A stretch of DNA of 64,000 nt from Vanrija pseudolonga (Eukaryota > Basidiomycota > Tremellomycetes > Trichosporonales > Trichosporonaceae): assembly GCF_020906515.1 (NCBI RefSeq), contig NC_085851.1, positions 3,162,001-3,226,000 of the forward strand, read 5' to 3'. Of this stretch, positions 43,415-54,694 are shown piece after piece. The position numbers and the translations under genes are program-made. How positions within the stretch are numbered: position 1 is the stretch's first letter; each line of letters opens with the position of its first letter. The notes under the pieces were generated by a model. That model did not search any database, was not told the origin of the DNA, and saw only the letters and a list, made by a program, of their open reading frames with translations.

Positions 43415-43731
43415 AAGTACGCAGCGTTTTCCGACTTGTTCCCTGTCCATGAGGTTTGCGACGCCGACCCCTCGCCGCCGCCCAGCGATTCCCCATTCGT
43501 GGCACGTTCATGCCCCCAACAACATTGATACCAAGTCAACCTGGTCACCCACCCCCCCAAGCATCATCCACATTGTTGTACACGTCGTCTGCGCGAAGAC
43601 CGCATACATTATTGTCATGTAACAACCGAAATCAAGACAAACACTGTGGTGCTCGCGCGCGATCCTGTCGCGCACCCACGGGCACTAGATCTACTACTGA
43701 TACTACTACTGATACTACTTCTCCTACTCGG
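43415..43731. other. Convergent 3' flank of STYX-like gene and the disordered protein
   Basis: 317 bp between two stop codons, containing a short imperfect (TACTAC)n run at about 43690-43725. No gene seen. Confidence 0.5.
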
Positions 43732-46014
43732 CTAGATCCACCCGCCCTGCCCACCGACTGGCTGCTGCATCCTCTGCGCCCTGTGCGCGGGGATGTAGTG
43801 CCCCTGTCCCTGTGGCAGGTATGGGAGCGCCGAGGGCCGCTGCATCTGCGGTGTCGTGGGCCGGTGGTTCATCATCTGAGGCGTCATGGACCGGGGGTGG
43901 TGCATCTGTGGCGTTGTCGGTCTCAGCTGCTGGTGGTGCATCTGAGGCGTCGTGGGGCGGCCACCCATCTGTGGCGTCGTAGGGCGACCACCACCACCAC
44001 CACCGAGCTGCGGTAGCCTCGTAGGAGGCTTGAACAGCGGCTCGGTCTGGATTGGGGCAGGGGGCTCAAACTCGTTGATGCCCCCGTACACGCTGTATGT
44101 GTTGGGCGCCTCCCACGCGCCGGCGTGCGCGAACGGGTCAGCCGCGACATGGGGCTCGACCTTGTCGTCGGCAGCCCAGTGGTCGGGACCACCAGGGGCC
44201 TGCTTGCGCATGGCGGCCTCGATGCGGTCGGCACGCGAGGCGCGGGGCCGAATGCTCCCGAACGAGGGCACGCGGCGCGTGTGGCGCGAGGCGCCGTCGG
44301 CCGCAGGCGGCTGGGCAGCGCTCATGGCCTTCTCGGCCTCCTCGCGCCCCTCCTTGCCCTTGCTCTTCTGACGCCAGACGTTGACGGCGTGGGCGATAGC
44401 CTGAGGGGTGTGCGGGACAGCGTTGGCGTGCGGGTCGCGGTCCGAGTGGCCGGCCGACGAGGCCGAGCGCGAGGGCGGCCCACCGGTCCGGTGGGAGCGA
44501 TAGCTGCTCGACGAGCCCGTGCGCGTCGGTGGACGGGGGATAGACTCGATCGGGATGGCGGTGGGGTACATCTGTGCGTGCTGCGGGGTGGGCACCATGT
44601 TGGCGGGCATCGCAGAAGGGGGCAGCGAGCCGTGTCCGTGCGACGAGGTGGGGTAGCCATGTCCGTGGGAGGAGGTGGGGTAGCCATGACCGTGCGACGA
44701 CGAGGGGCCAGAGTAGCGAGAACGCGTCGAGTGGGCCGCGGGTGGTGGCGCCGGTCGCGAAAAGTCAATCACTTCGCCATCGGCGTCCGCCTCGGCGTCC
44801 GTCTCGCTCTCGCCCTCGACCTCGACCTCGACCTCGACCTCGACGTGTGCCTCAACGGCCTGCTGTACAACAGGAACGGGGACGACGGTGGGGACAGACG
44901 TCGTGACGGAAGAAGCCCTGCCACGCGTGGGCAGGCTGGTGCGAGGCGCAAACGCAGGCGGTGCGATCTGCTGCTGGACATGCCCGTCCTCGGAGTATGC
45001 GTGTACCGGTACGGCGGGGAGGGCGCGGGCCGGCGCACGCGATGGTCGAGACGGTGTCGACGGCGCGGGACGGATGTGCTCCTCCGACTCGTCGCTCGAG
45101 CTCGATGTGCTGTCGACACGCTCAAGCACAGACCCGGCGTGGTCGTCGATCAGTGGTGAGGCCTGCACGGGCGGCGACAGCCGCTCGGCCGCACTGTGTA
45201 CCAATGACGGTGTTGGTCCTGCCGACGGAGGTGTGACGAGCAGGCTGGAGTTTGCCGAGGCGCCTTCCGTCGGAGTGGAGAACTCGAAGGCGGGTGAGGC
45301 GAAGGCTGCCATCGAGTCAACACTGCGTGACCTGCGGCGCATGGCGCGGGGCGTGAACGGTGTCGAGCGCGCCGGCGATGGCGTCGATGGTACGGGTGGC
45401 GCAGCGGCGAACTCCAGCCTGCCGAGTTTGGAAGGTGAGGGCGCGAGGGACGGCACGGAGGGGGAGGTTCTCAGACGGCGCGACGGCGTGCCAGGAACCG
45501 GAGTCCGCCTCCCGTCACTGTTCTCCGAGTTGCGCACAATCGTGTTGTCTAGCTCGGCGGCTGTACCGAAGAAGCCACCGCCTGGTGCGCCGCGGCTCCG
45601 CCAGCCGGGCATGTCGCCGCCTGGGCCAAACGGAACAGGCAGGGTGGGAACCGCGGCAGCGGCGCCGACGGGGCTTTGGTGTAACGCGAGCCACGCCTCG
45701 CGGCTGCGCCATGGCTGGGCTCCTCCTCCTGGTTCTGGGGTAGCAGACAAGGAGCCCCGACGGCCGAGTCGTGAACCAGCTGCGAGACGGGCCTCGTCGC
45801 TGCCCGACCAAAGTGATCTGCTCCGTCTACGCTGCTGTTGCTGTTGCTGCTGGCTGGGTCCCGCGGCCGAGTCCTTTGCCTGCTGCTGCTGCTCTTGCCG
45901 GAGAATGTGCCCTGGGAGCGGTGGGAGCTGTGGTGGCGGAGTTGGTGGTCTGTTCGTGTCCTCCTTTGCAGCCTTGAGGGAGAATTTGGACACCTTTTTG
46001 CGGAGGAGTCCCAT
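43732..46014 (-). CDS. Uncharacterised long disordered protein with TPQM repeats
   Basis: Not recognised. A single 760-codon exon from the ATG at 46014 (MGLLRKKVSKFSL) to 43732, rare here because most genes are split. Composition is Ser/Pro/Thr/Arg-rich with no hydrophobic segment, signal peptide or known domain. Visible parts: a basic N-terminus; poly-Gln near 70-85; many SP/TP sites; a Glu-Val alternating patch (EVEVEVEVEGESE); two and a half HGHG repeats (SSHGHGYPT); a more ordered-looking basic block around 590-650 (NVWRQKSKGKEGREEAEKA, RRVPSFGSIRPRASRADRIE); and a C-terminal run with five TPQM units between about 690 and 735. Long open frame, consistent codon use and a clear 5' flank make it a real gene. 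Role unknown; repeated TP sites suggest a phosphorylated scaffold, which is inference. Confidence 0.75.
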   Translation of the reverse strand: MGLLRKKVSKFSLKAAKEDTNRPPTPPPQLPPLPGHILRQEQQQQAKDSAAGPSQQQQQQQRRRSRSLWSGSDEARLAAGSRLGRRGSLSATPEPGGGAQPWRSREAWLALHQSPVGAAAAVPTLPVPFGPGGDMPGWRSRGAPGGGFFGTAAELDNTIVRNSENSDGRRTPVPGTPSRRLRTSPSVPSLAPSPSKLGRLEFAAAPPVPSTPSPARSTPFTPRAMRRRSRSVDSMAAFASPAFEFSTPTEGASANSSLLVTPPSAGPTPSLVHSAAERLSPPVQASPLIDDHAGSVLERVDSTSSSSDESEEHIRPAPSTPSRPSRAPARALPAVPVHAYSEDGHVQQQIAPPAFAPRTSLPTRGRASSVTTSVPTVVPVPVVQQAVEAHVEVEVEVEVEGESETDAEADADGEVIDFSRPAPPPAAHSTRSRYSGPSSSHGHGYPTSSHGHGYPTSSHGHGSLPPSAMPANMVPTPQHAQMYPTAIPIESIPRPPTRTGSSSSYRSHRTGGPPSRSASSAGHSDRDPHANAVPHTPQAIAHAVNVWRQKSKGKEGREEAEKAMSAAQPPAADGASRHTRRVPSFGSIRPRASRADRIEAAMRKQAPGGPDHWAADDKVEPHVAADPFAHAGAWEAPNTYSVYGGINEFEPPAPIQTEPLFKPPTRLPQLGGGGGGRPTTPQMGGRPTTPQMHHQQLRPTTPQMHHPRSMTPQMMNHRPTTPQMQRPSALPYLPQGQGHYIPAHRAQRMQQPVGGQGGWI

Positions 46015-47196
46015 GGTGGTTGGGTGGTGGTGGTGGTTGCGTGACGATGTGGGAGTGAGAGAGGGAGTGGTGAAGAGAGGAGATTGAGGAGACTGAACCC
46101 AAGAGAGTGGAAAGAGTAAGTGCCTTTTGCGGTTGGCCGAGCAAGAAGGAGTCGAGCTTGTTGTGGACAATGTTTGGTACAGACAGACAGACAGACGACG
46201 ACGACGACGAGGGGAAGGGCAGGCGGATCAGAAAGGGGTAGCCAAGGAGGTTCGAGTTTGCTCCATCTAGGAGTTGGTGGGTTTTGTGTGTATGTGTGGT
46301 GCGTACTCCTCGACAAGGAGACGGACGCAGAGAGAGTTGTCGTCGTGAGTCGTCGCTTGCTGCCGCAGAGTAAAGGCAGAGGCATGCACAGGAGGCAAGG
46401 CGCAGGCAAGCCAGCGGCCAGCGGCGAGGAGGCGCTCGGCGAGGCGCACGGACCGGCACGCGCGCGCGAGTCGCTGGCTGCAAAGGCACAGACGGGCGTT
46501 CAGGGAAACAAAATCAACAAACCTCTCCTGGCGTTTCATTTTCACGAGCCGGCAGCAGACGCGCGGTGCTGGGCGACTTGTCCTGGAAAAGTGACACGCC
46601 GACCCCTGGCACAGGTTAGGCAAGGCATGGCAGAGCGAGGGGCCGAGGATGTGCTGCTCTCGACGACACGGCTACACCCCTTGACATAAACATTGGGCTT
46701 TGTCTGGGCCTGGGCCGCAATCTGGTACACTGCGATCCTCCAGGGGACAAATGCAGGAAAAGGACGAGGCAAGAGGGCAGCGCCTTGCGCAGCAGTAACC
46801 AAACTCTGTGGGTCATGTTTGTCATGCGATCGCGACATGATGGCCCAATGACCGCATACAGTACTCAATGGCGCGATGCTCAACGCCACACATGATGCAT
46901 TCAAGGTTGGTAGGTTGGCGCCAGAGCGAGGAGGCGCCGCGTACATCCATCCATGCCCGGGCCTGCTGGCGTGGGATGCAGCAGCGCCGACAACGGCAGC
47001 GCCGAGGCTGACGCGTTGTGAGACTGGCGCTGGGCTGGGCGCTGGGCGACCGCCTCACCGCTCACCCACCGACGCCCCATGCGGTCGACCGTTGGCCACT
47101 CACAGGCACGCGTCGAGTTGCGGGTCGGTCGAGCGCCGTACCTCGCTCCAAACTCTTCTCGTACCGCCCAAGTTGAGGTCGCTCGTTTGTTCCGCC

Positions 47197-47228
47197 GGGC
47201 CGGGCGGGCGGGGGGGTGGGGGGGGGGG
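47197..47228 (+). repeat. G-rich tract with G-quadruplex potential
   Basis: The + strand has at least five G runs of three or more within 32 nt (ggg, ggg, ggg, then runs of 7 and 11 G). It meets the usual G3+N1-7 quadruplex pattern and lies inside the gene-free region. Confidence 0.75.
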
Positions 47229-49128
47229 TGTGGATCCTGGCTGGGCGGCGGGCGCACGTACGTCCGGTCTTGTTTGTTTGTTTGTTGTTGTTTTGAACTT
47301 TACGGGGAGCAAAGTACAGAAACACGGGAGCGTGGGTGTGGACACGACACTGTATGCGTGTAAACATCATGCGTGTGGGACGCTCGCCGAGTTGTTCGTC
47401 TCGTCTCGACGAACGCACACAAGGCAACGCGCAACCCCCCTCACGACCCCGGACTATCGCGTCCCAGCAGATCCTCGCCGACATTGCCAGCACCATCGGA
47501 CAGGCGGCGTTGTCATGAGCGAGCATGCATCGAGAGCGAGCGCGCCACCGTCAACGGCATGCACGCGTCGTGGTGTCTCGTACAGCCTAGGTAGTGTTGT
47601 GTTGACACGCCCGACGTGCAGTGGCCCAGAGCTCTGGGCACGGCGCCCCTGGCCCAAGGCAAGCCGGAGGCAAACGTCCCAAAAAAGCGAAAGGTAAACA
47701 ACGCGACGCTCCTGATTTGTTTCCTGGCGACCCGGCCCACCGTCGCCCAAGCGACAGCGTCGACGCCTGGCGCCCAACTGACAGACACGGTGAGCTTGTA
47801 CATTCCGGGGCGTCGGCGTCTGGGGCGAGGTGAGACTGGGGCCTTGCTTGCGGGTCGGGTGGCGCCGCCACGGCACGCGTCCGCGATTGCCGGGACGCCC
47901 TCGAGTCAAGCCGCTGGAGGGAGTCGAGTGGCAGATGTAACACCAGCGGAACCGTGGTTTGTCGTGCGCCGTGGGAGCGTTTGTAGGAGTCGTTGCAAGG
48001 ATCACTGGAACCGCAACCCGCCGGCAGAGGGATGACGTCGTGCGCTGCTTGCCAGTCGTTCGATCGGCGCAGCGTCACTCACTGATCTGCACGGGGGTAA
48101 GTGACAACAAGGTTAAACCAAGCCAGAGCGGCGTTGGTGCGGCTTCCGGGAGAGTTTGCGGGCCTCGCAGCGGGTCTCACCGCGGACCTTGTGTTCAATG
48201 GAGCCTGCTGCAGCTGCCCTTGGGTCGGTGGTTCTCAACGTCATGCCGTGGTGGGCAAGGTGTTGCAGAGTCGTCGAAGGGAAGGTGTCGTCTGACGCAC
48301 CTATGCCCGCGTAGAGGTCGCCGTATGGAACACCGGGGGGCAAGGTTTCGCACCGACAACGTCGTATACGATTAAGCTCATTCCGAGCCAAGCGACAAGC
48401 TGACCCCGGCTGGGCGAGTACGTACACACGGCGAGGTAGGTGGGCTTCCGGACCCACGACAGGCTCGATCCTCGGCCGCTGCGACGGCCTTCTTTTCCAG
48501 GGCACGTGGCGGAGCAAGCTTCGGCGGCGGCGGCGGCTTTGTGTCTTTGCCACCTCACCGGCGCGCGCTAGCCCTCTGAGCCCAGCAGAGGCGGATCTCC
48601 GCCGCCCGGCCGACACGCCGAGGCCTCGACCTCTCTGCGCTGCGGCGCAGCTGTTTGGGAGTGCAGGCAGGAGTGTGGTCAGACGTATGGTTCAGCGTTC
48701 AGCGAGGCTAGGTCTTTGTCTGCCGGCTGCGGCTGTGGTGGCCTCGCATCGAGGCTGCTCCGACCATGTGGATATCGACGTATCAGGGCATCGGAGTCGG
48801 CGAGGACGGGACAGGATCACTATGTACCGATGGCTGCGGGCCGCCTCTTTCACAGTGCGTCGGCCGTGGCTCGACGCCGAGCGGTGGGCACAGCGATGGT
48901 GAGTGAGTGGTCAGGTTGTCCCGCACTCGCCGGGGGGTGGCACCTTGACCTTTGCCAGCTGGGGGTGCTGGGCTGTGTGCCTGGGTCCGGGTGACAGACG
49001 ATCAGAGCAGAATCGTGATGCCCCGCAGACGACACACTCGCCGTCGGTGTGGACGTATCGTCATGGCGTGCGTACCCCACGTCTCGCTGTGCACCCCGCT
49101 TGCATCGTCTTGCTTGTCCACGCGTCCG

Positions 49129-49144
49129 CCCCCCCCCCCCCCCC
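49129..49144 (+). repeat. Poly-C run (16 nt)
   Basis: Sixteen consecutive C residues in the gene-free region; the exact length may be affected by sequencing error. Confidence 0.8.
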
Positions 49145-49370
49145 GCGCCATGTGCCAGCTTGGATGCCGCGGTGTCCGGGCCTTGGTCGAGCGACGAAAC
49201 CACGAGCACAACAGCAGTGCGTGGAGCAACGGTCTAACCAACCGCCGGGGGTTGCACCCGCCACGACTGCAGGTTGGGAGTTCGAGCCCGCTCGCTGAAT
49301 CCGAACCGGTCCCAGGAGGAAGGGGATTGGCGGCCGGGGTTCGGGAGCGGGGGAGAGCTTTTTGTGTGCG

Positions 49371-49400
49371 GTGCTGTGTGCTGTGTGCTGTGTGCTGTGT
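49371..49400 (+). repeat. Heptamer tandem repeat (GTGCTGT)4
   Basis: Four perfect copies of GTGCTGT plus a partial fifth; likely replication slippage. Confidence 0.85.
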
Positions 49401-52400
49401 GGGTGCGAGGATGTGGCGGATCGGCGTGGTGAGTGGCGCCACACACACGTGGCGGCAGGAGACTGTATCGAGGTCTGCAACATTCCGTCCGGGGCAGCAC
49501 ACTGCGGGGGAGACGGTGCCTGCGGTCCGTATGGCTTCGGGTCGACGGGTTCCGCACGTCCAGCCTCGTGTCCGTCGACGAGGCCGTCAAGGCAGAATGG
49601 CGGAGGACGGCGTGGGCGGGCTGCGGATCACTGTACGCGTTCTTTCGGACCGTCCCCCCACGCCTGGACATCTCTCCACCTCCTCCCGACACACCAGCGG
49701 ACACGCAAGCGGTCAGCGAGCAGCGGTGAACCTGCACGGGCGAGGCGCCAGCCTCGGCATTCGTAACGGTCACACCGGGCAGCGACCAACCAGGCGGCGC
49801 GGTCAAGCCACTCGTGCGGTTCGATTTCTCGCGCCCGACTGAGCTCGGCCAGCTCGGCTCGGCGTCGGGCGGTGCTCGGAATGCGCTCCCCTTTTGGACG
49901 GCTCGCGCTGGGGTGGTGCAATTCGTCGACCTCGCCTCGCGCGCTACATACCCGTCAGCGAGCGCGTCCTGCGTCCCCAGTGTGGCGGTCGGGCACATCC
50001 CTCGGCCGTCGGCCGGTAACATCCCGTTCTGCTCAAGGCTTGAGGTGCCGGGCATGCCAGCAGCATGGGTGTCCCGGTGATTCGGCCACCAGCTCGGCAC
50101 CAGCACCCACGACCGGGAGGGCATACTTGCGCGTCCTGTGCAGGCGCGGGATAAGTGCTCCTCTAGGCCGGGAGGAGATGACCGCCGCGTGTGCTGGACG
50201 CAGCTCATCGCCTGCCGACGCAACCGCGATTTGCGCTGGGCGTTTCTGGCTACGTACGCTCTGGTACGTTCTGGTGCCACACGTGGTCGCCAAGGCTGCA
50301 GGCCAAGTCAGACGACGACAGCAACCGCTGCCCCGCCCGGAACGCGGTCAAGGGCTACAGCACCTCGACCCGTCGCAGGAAGAGACGATGCCCGTCTGTA
50401 CCGTGTCTCTTGGAAACTGAGTCGTGCATCGACAATCGGGAGGCATCGCGGCGGCCAGGGGCACGGCCATGCGGCGCCGGCCCTCTCGGCGCTCGTTTCC
50501 TCGTGCGCTGTTCCACAAGTTCAGCCCAAACTCACAGGTCGCGACGAGCGCCGAGCCCCCATGAAACCCCCCGGCAGAGCGCCTTTATACCACGTTGTTC
50601 CGAACGTGCCAGCGTATCGGCCCAGCATCCCCCACAAAGGAGGACCAGCTTGCCCCGCGCACCTGAGCGCCGACGTACGCACGCCCTGCCACGGGGGAGA
50701 TGATGGTCGCGTGTCTCGGGCAAAGTGAAGGGACTAGGGATACTGGTCGCGAGGCGATAGCCGCGGCAAGGTACCCCGCCTAGGCAGCACCACAGTGATA
50801 CCGGCAGTCCCGGGGCGCAGGACGGGTGAACGTAGAAGTATTCAGCGGTCTGGCTGTCCGACATGGCAAGCTGAGCCAATGTCGAGGTGGCAGAAAACCC
50901 ACCCTTGGCCGGTTCATGGGCTGGTGCCACCCGCGTGAGAGTGAAGCCGAGGACAGATGATGGGCCCGCTGTCAATGCGACCGGCAGCGGCACTTATGTA
51001 CAATGACGACACGGAGCAGCCGGCTCGTTTCACGAGGGCCGTGAGCCATAATAGGCGACGAGAGCAGCGCGCCGACCCGTGTTTGTCTCGTACCAGAGAA
51101 AGGCGCGGGCCAAGCGTCGAACTCGACGGACGGGGCGTGAAGTCCAAGCTTCCGCTCAGAGCCAGTAATACGAGCTTCGATGCCCTCCGCGGAAGTGACA
51201 TGGGAGTAGCAGGTGCCGTGCAGCGGTTATTCAGCCATAGCGCACGACCGTTCGGCCGGGGGAGGGAGGCTCTCTCTTGGCATCGGCCGTGCTACCTTGC
51301 CAGCAACTCCCCAAGCATGCCGCCGACAGGATGCGAGAGTCACGCTCTGCGCCCTGTCCAAATGCCGCAGCAAACACAAGAGCGGCTAGGATGGGACAGC
51401 GACATACCTTGAGATCGATTCGATGTACGGAGAAGAGAAGATGGGTTGCGGACGTACGACGAAGCGCGGCACTGTGCCCGCGGCAGGGACGACGCGTGCG
51501 GCCTCATTCTGCACAGCCAACCAAGCCCACATTCGAGAAGACGTGGCCAGATCTCCTTCGCGAGTCCCAGTTCGTCAGGTATGCTGGCACTGCCACGACG
51601 CCACGCCGCAGTCGAGGCTGTGTGCAAGTAAGGTCAAACGGCACGCAAAGCGCCGGCAAGCCCCAGCCCCAGCCGTGCATACACAGTCACAGCACACACC
51701 GCGCCCCGCCGGCTCCCACGTCACACACCACCCACGCCCAGAGCGCCGGCACTGCGGCGTTCCCGAGATCGACAGAGAACACACCCGCGAGCGCGCAGTG
51801 CCGAAGCGCAGCCACCGAACCACCGCCTCCGAACCATTCCTCCCGCAGCTCGCATACCCACGCCCCCTCCTCCCGGTGCACCGCAGTCCACGCAACGTAG
51901 CCGCTGTGCTCGTACGACTCGACAGCCGAAGCAAGCCGGAACCAGCGCCGTAACTCGCAGACTGCTGTGCGAGCGCCTTCGTGCGGGCAACTATTCGTTC
52001 GTCAATGGTGACGTGCCTGGCAAAGTGCCACATTCACCGCATGCCACACCACCCATCCCATCCGACGCGCCCAGACGCGTCCGTCGCGGCCGTCGCATTC
52101 CACACCCAGCACCAGCGACACGTCGATCCTAGGTATCCATCCGCAGTCGGTCGCATGCTGCGCTCTGCACATATCTGGCACGACGTGGCGCCGCACACGC
52201 GCCAACACATGCATCACGCAGCCATCACTGGGCCCGTGCCATCACTGCTTCTCTGCATGCCAAGCCCGGCGGCCCGGGATCCCACTCCGCGGCAGCAGCG
52301 GCGTGATGACGCCAGCCAGCCCAGGGGAGCAAAGCAACCTGCCAGGCTGGCCAGACCTGCCAGGTCAGTCAGGTCCGAAATGAATCCTGCGCACGCTGCT

Positions 52401-52608
52401 CGTTGTGCTCGTCCCAGGCCCACGGCACGTTTCACCCCGAGGGGAGCACTGCTGCCGCGTCTTTGCATGCACTCGCAGAGATCTCGCGCCATGTCGGCAC
52501 AGCGACATCACCGGCGGCCATTCTGGTTCATTCGCCCCTTCTCGGCACGGCTTGGCCATAGGGGACACTGTCAGAGAAGTCCAAACGTGCGTGACAGACG
52601 AAAGACAG

Positions 52609-52703
52609 ACACGACACGACACGACACGACACGACACGACACGACACGACACGACACGACACGACACGACACGACACGACACGACACGACACGACACGAC
52701 ACG
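52609..52703 (+). repeat. Pentanucleotide array (ACACG)19
   Basis: Nineteen perfect tandem copies of ACACG, 95 nt, in the gene-free region about 190 bp beyond the stop codon of the GPI-protein gene. All six frames are open through it, which explains the long repeated-dipeptide shadows there. Confidence 0.95.
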
Positions 52704-52890
52704 ACGAAAACTGCAGCGACCACAGACAACTACGTGACATGACACAGTGACATGGCACAAAGCTCGTAAAGAGTGAATACATGAGGTCCGGCGGTTCCGC
52801 CTATGTATGGATCCACGAAGGGGTTAGAACGTGGTCTAGGGTTAATGCGAGGGGGTTGTTATGGGGGGGAGAGGGAGGAGGAGAGTGTTC

Positions 52891-53848
52891 TTAGAAGAGG
52901 AGGGCAACGGCGCCGAGGAGGGCAACAAGGCCAGTCGAGGCGATGATCTTGTTGGCCGACGAGGGCTTCGAGGCCGAGGCCGAGGGGGCAGCGGCACCCG
53001 ACGAGCCAGCGGCGTGCGAGGCCGAGCCCGAAGGGGCGGCGGCGCCAGACGAGGCACCACCGGCAGCGGTCGAGGGCTTGGCGGCCGAAGGCGAAGCACC
53101 ACCGGCCGAGGGCGAAGCACCACCAGCAGCGGCCGAGGGCGAGGCGCCAGCGGCGGTGGTGGGGGCGGCGGCGGAGCCCGAAGCACCACCAGCGGCACCC
53201 GAAGCGGCACCGGAGGCGGCACCACCAGCAGCGGCCGAGGGGCTATGCAATGTCAGGGATGGACAACGGCGACTAGTGCGATCTATTTAAACTTACGTCG
53301 AGCCACCCGACGCGGCGGCGTTGTCAATGGGCTTGCCAACGCACGACTCGTCCGAACCCTTCTGGATGTTGACGGCCTGGGCGTAGTTGGTGTTACCGGT
53401 CTGGTCAACAATCTTGAGCGAGATGTTGGTGCCAGCGGGGAGGTTGACCTTCCAGGTGAGCTGGTTGCCCGACTGCGAGCCGAAGTCGACACTAGAAGCG
53501 AGGTATGAGCGCTATGGGCAAAGGAAGGGGGTGTCTGTGCGCCGCGGGAGGGGGCACGCGCGTGACACGATGAATGGTAGTACTTACAGAGCAGCGGCAC
53601 CGGGCTGGCCACCAGGGATGACCGAGACGAAGTAAGGGCCCTGGCCACCCGACCAGGTGAGGAGGACGGGCTGGCACTGGAGAGGGTGTTAGAGACGCGT
53701 CTTTTGTGTGCTGGGAGTAGTCCAAAGGAAGACTATTGCTGCTACTTACCTCAGTGAGGGCACCGGGGGTGTTGATCTGGGGGCGAGACTGGGCGAGAAC
53801 GGCAGTGGCGGCGAAGAGGGTAACGGCGACAGCGGACTTGAGCATCAT
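52891..53848 (-). CDS. GPI-anchored cell-wall protein with Kre9/Knh1-type N-terminal domain
   Basis: Secreted, probably GPI-anchored wall or membrane protein. Exons 53848-53750, 53676-53588, 53491-53297, 53242-52891 give 244 aa. A signal peptide (LKSAVAVTLFAATAVLA) precedes QSRPQINTPGALTECQPVLL. Residues about 25-125 match the Kre9/Knh1 N-terminal immunoglobulin-like domain common in fungal Ser/Thr-rich GPI proteins (LLTWSGGQGPYFVSVIPGG, LTWKVNLPAGTNISLKIVD, QTGNTNYAQAVNIQKGSDESC). A Ser/Ala/Gly/Pro repeat spacer (about 126-222) leads to a hydrophobic tail, IIASTGLVALLGAVALLF, ending at the stop as in GPI propeptides. Start chosen at the first of two adjacent ATGs. Function in wall assembly is inferred from the family. 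Confidence 0.9.
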
Positions 53849-54668
53849 TGTGAATAAAAGGTGAATGAGTGTGTAGGGAGAGTGAGGTATGGGGTGCTTG
53901 TAAAGCGAAGTGGTGGAGAGGGAGAAAAGTGGTAGTGTTGGGATGAGTGATGGAGAAAGACGACGATGTGGTTGGAAAAGAGCTATGTATAGTGAGGGGG
54001 GGAGTGGGAGGAGGGGGAGGGGGGGTGACGGGGACCTGGGGTACTGACTGACTGACTGGGTGGGCAGTGGGCGAGTGGGCGCAGCGAGTGCTGTGCGCGC
54101 GCGCCGCCGCGTCGTGGGAGGGTGCGGCCGTGGTGCCGTGGGCGTCTGGCGTCTGGCAGTCTGTATCTGGCCTCACTGGCTCGTCTCTCGTTTCCAAATA
54201 CGCCCTTAGCAACGTGACGCGACAAGACACTAGCACCACCAGTTCTGACAAATAGGGGCATACCACCAGCGCCAAAGCAAAAGCCCCTCCTCCTACCCCC
54301 CAGGGTTCAAAGGCGACGCCGACTGCTACAGCGTTCGCTTTGACGCGCGCGGCGCCGCCGCACACGAGCCGCACAGGGCGCGCGCGACAGACAGACACCA
54401 ACAACAACGAGCACGACACAGGGGTTTCGCAAGGCGCACACACTCCCATGCCACAGAACAGTGAGAGTTCTCCCTTGACACAATCGCATCACGCCCTGAG
54501 ATGCAGCAAAGTAGTATCTCTGGCATTCTGGCGAGCAGCAAGCAGACGACGAGGAAAGGAAAAAAATCCGGCTTTTTTTTCAGAGGCGGTGCATTTCGTC
54601 AAAATAAGGGTCGAACGAGGGAGTTTGGTGCGCGCCATGGACGCGTAACGACCGCGTCGACTGAATAC

Positions 54669-54694
54669 CGCGCCGCCGCCGCCGCCGCCGCCGC
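54669..54694. repeat. (GCC)n trinucleotide microsatellite
   Basis: About eight perfect GCC units in the intergenic region upstream of the GPI-protein gene. Confidence 0.85.

Larger units (their letters stand above)
46015..52890. other. 6.9-kb gene-free region with clustered simple repeats
   Basis: The longest stretch in the window without a supported gene. I looked for chained exons with gtgagt donors and ctaac/ctgac branch sites on both strands and for domain motifs, and found none that hold phase. The longest frames (48952-49842 plus, 49234-50280 minus) are Arg/Ser/Pro/Thr-biased and overlap each other antisense. GC is about as high as in flanking genes and CpG is not depleted, so there is no sign of long-term cytosine methylation or repeat-induced mutation. 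It contains a G-rich tract (47197-47228), poly-C (49129-49144), a heptamer repeat (49371-49400) and an ACACG array (52609-52703). The 5' flank of the disordered protein occupies roughly 46015-46500. Confidence 0.6.

Noticed and set aside
47621-47833. Short frame starting MAQSSGHGAPGPRQAGGK with a basic KRPKKAKGK patch and a gtgaga at its end
   Set aside because: Looks slightly more protein-like than its surroundings, but no upstream or downstream exon can be joined in phase and the opposite strand is open too.
49205-49300. tRNA-like sequence with a B-box word (gagttcgagcc) and an A-box-like tggagcaacgg 5' of it
   Set aside because: The D-arm does not pair, position 33 is not T, the T stem has several mismatches and the acceptor stem does not close. 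At most a decayed tRNA-like relic; more likely chance.
48952-49842. 296-codon frame on the + strand in the gene-free region
   Set aside because: Overlapped by a 348-codon frame on the other strand, biased Arg/Ser/Pro composition, no domain, no splice signals; expected in GC-rich noncoding DNA.
49234-50280. 348-codon frame on the minus strand
   Set aside because: Same reasons; no internal conservation pattern or recognisable motif.
52365-52782. Overlapping frames encoding repeated CRVVS/HDTTR peptides
   Set aside because: Created entirely by the (ACACG)19 array, which is open in all frames.
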